The notes under the pieces: model-generated
The model's input: only the letters and a program-made list of their open reading frames with translations
Database searches by the model: none
What the model was told of the DNA's origin: nothing
DNA from: Brachybacterium sp. Z12
Lineage (GTDB): Bacteria; Actinomycetota; Actinomycetes; Actinomycetales; Dermabacteraceae
Length of the DNA stretch: 64,000 nt
Direction of reading: 5' to 3'
NCBI RefSeq assembly: GCF_014400405.1
Contig: NZ_CP060496.1
Location: forward strand, 2,294,001-2,358,000
Made by a program: the position numbers and the translations under genes
Shown: positions 63,852 through 64,000 of the stretch, piece by piece
How the letters are laid out: every line of letters begins with the position of its first letter
How positions within the stretch are numbered: position 1 is the stretch's first letter

Positions 63852-64000
63852 TCAGGCGATGCGGTCCTTCACGATCTTCCGTGCGGGGACCGCGGTGCCG
63901 GGAGCGGCGAGGGTCCAGGACCCCGTGATCGCCTCGATCGCGCGGGGCATGCGCTCAGCGGTGTCGGTGTGCAGGCGAGCGAGGACGTCACCGGCCCGGA
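63852..64000 (-). CDS. C-terminal fragment of an unidentified protein
   Basis: A minus-strand frame open to the window edge gives 48 residues, including RAGDVLARLHTDTAERMPRA and ending VPARKIVKDRIA. The position after a bidirectional terminator supports a real convergent gene. The family is not recognised from this tail, and no function is assigned. Confidence 0.45.
   Translation of the reverse strand, partial: RAGDVLARLHTDTAERMPRAIEAITGSWTLAAPGTAVPARKIVKDRIA

Overview
The window is high-GC actinobacterial DNA. A WhiB regulator, a CofE F420 ligase, a DUF3499/metallopeptidase/ManB group, an acyl-CoA carboxylase epsilon subunit and a galactofuranose operon all point to Actinomycetota. Gene order and protein style suggest Micrococcales, perhaps a Brachybacterium-like member of Dermabacteraceae; the genus is inference. 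No rRNA, tRNA, CRISPR array, phage or insertion sequence was recognised, and no stretch longer than about 300 bases lacks a gene.

Layout. (1) 1-5.0 kb: a conserved actinobacterial membrane/chaperone group (DUF4350 end, MoxR, DUF58, SpoIIM-like, RDD). (2) 5.0-14.9 kb: ManB with a Trm112-like tail, DUF3499, metallopeptidase, DUF5719, a very large GT2 membrane protein, WhiB, CofE and a TIGR03089 protein. (3) 15-22 kb: a six-gene minus-strand operon reading GlfT1-like, GT2, Glf, GlfT2, ABC permease, ABC ATPase, which looks like a galactofuranan synthesis and export unit. (4) 22.2-44.8 kb: a surface polysaccharide locus with an LCP ligase, polyprenyl-phosphate sugar synthase, nucleotide-sugar dehydrogenase, DUF2304, two DUF6541 membrane proteins, a glucuronyl C5-epimerase-like protein, UDP-GlcNAc 2-epimerase, several GT4/GT2 enzymes, a PglK-like ABC exporter, and a WbpB/WbpE/WbpD-like trio. 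(5) 44.9-64 kb: housekeeping genes: purE, purK, a two-component system, a class III cyclase, birA, accD, accE, a DUF885 protein, maf, a biotin carboxylase/BCCP protein, lpdA, purine nucleoside phosphorylase, phosphosugar mutase, deoC and a kinase-NUDIX protein.

How the genes fit together. Regions 3 and 4 together could make two cell-wall glycans: a galactofuranan, and a polymer built from acetamido uronic acids. The dehydrogenase, 3-dehydrogenase, aminotransferase, N-acetyltransferase and 2-epimerase of the known Wbp/Wlb route to UDP-ManNAc(3NAc)A all have candidates here. An apparently exported C5-epimerase could then change some D-uronic residues to L-residues in the polymer, and the LCP protein could attach a polymer to the wall. 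BirA, AccD, AccE and the biotin carboxylase/BCCP protein form one acyl-CoA carboxylase system.

Quality warning. About fifty reading-frame breaks are visible, nearly all in the direction of one missing base and, where I resolved them, in C or G runs. Essential genes such as accD, purK and birA are affected. I read these as sequence errors, so broken genes are annotated as full-length CDS with the break noted. Apparent gene fusions need the same caution.
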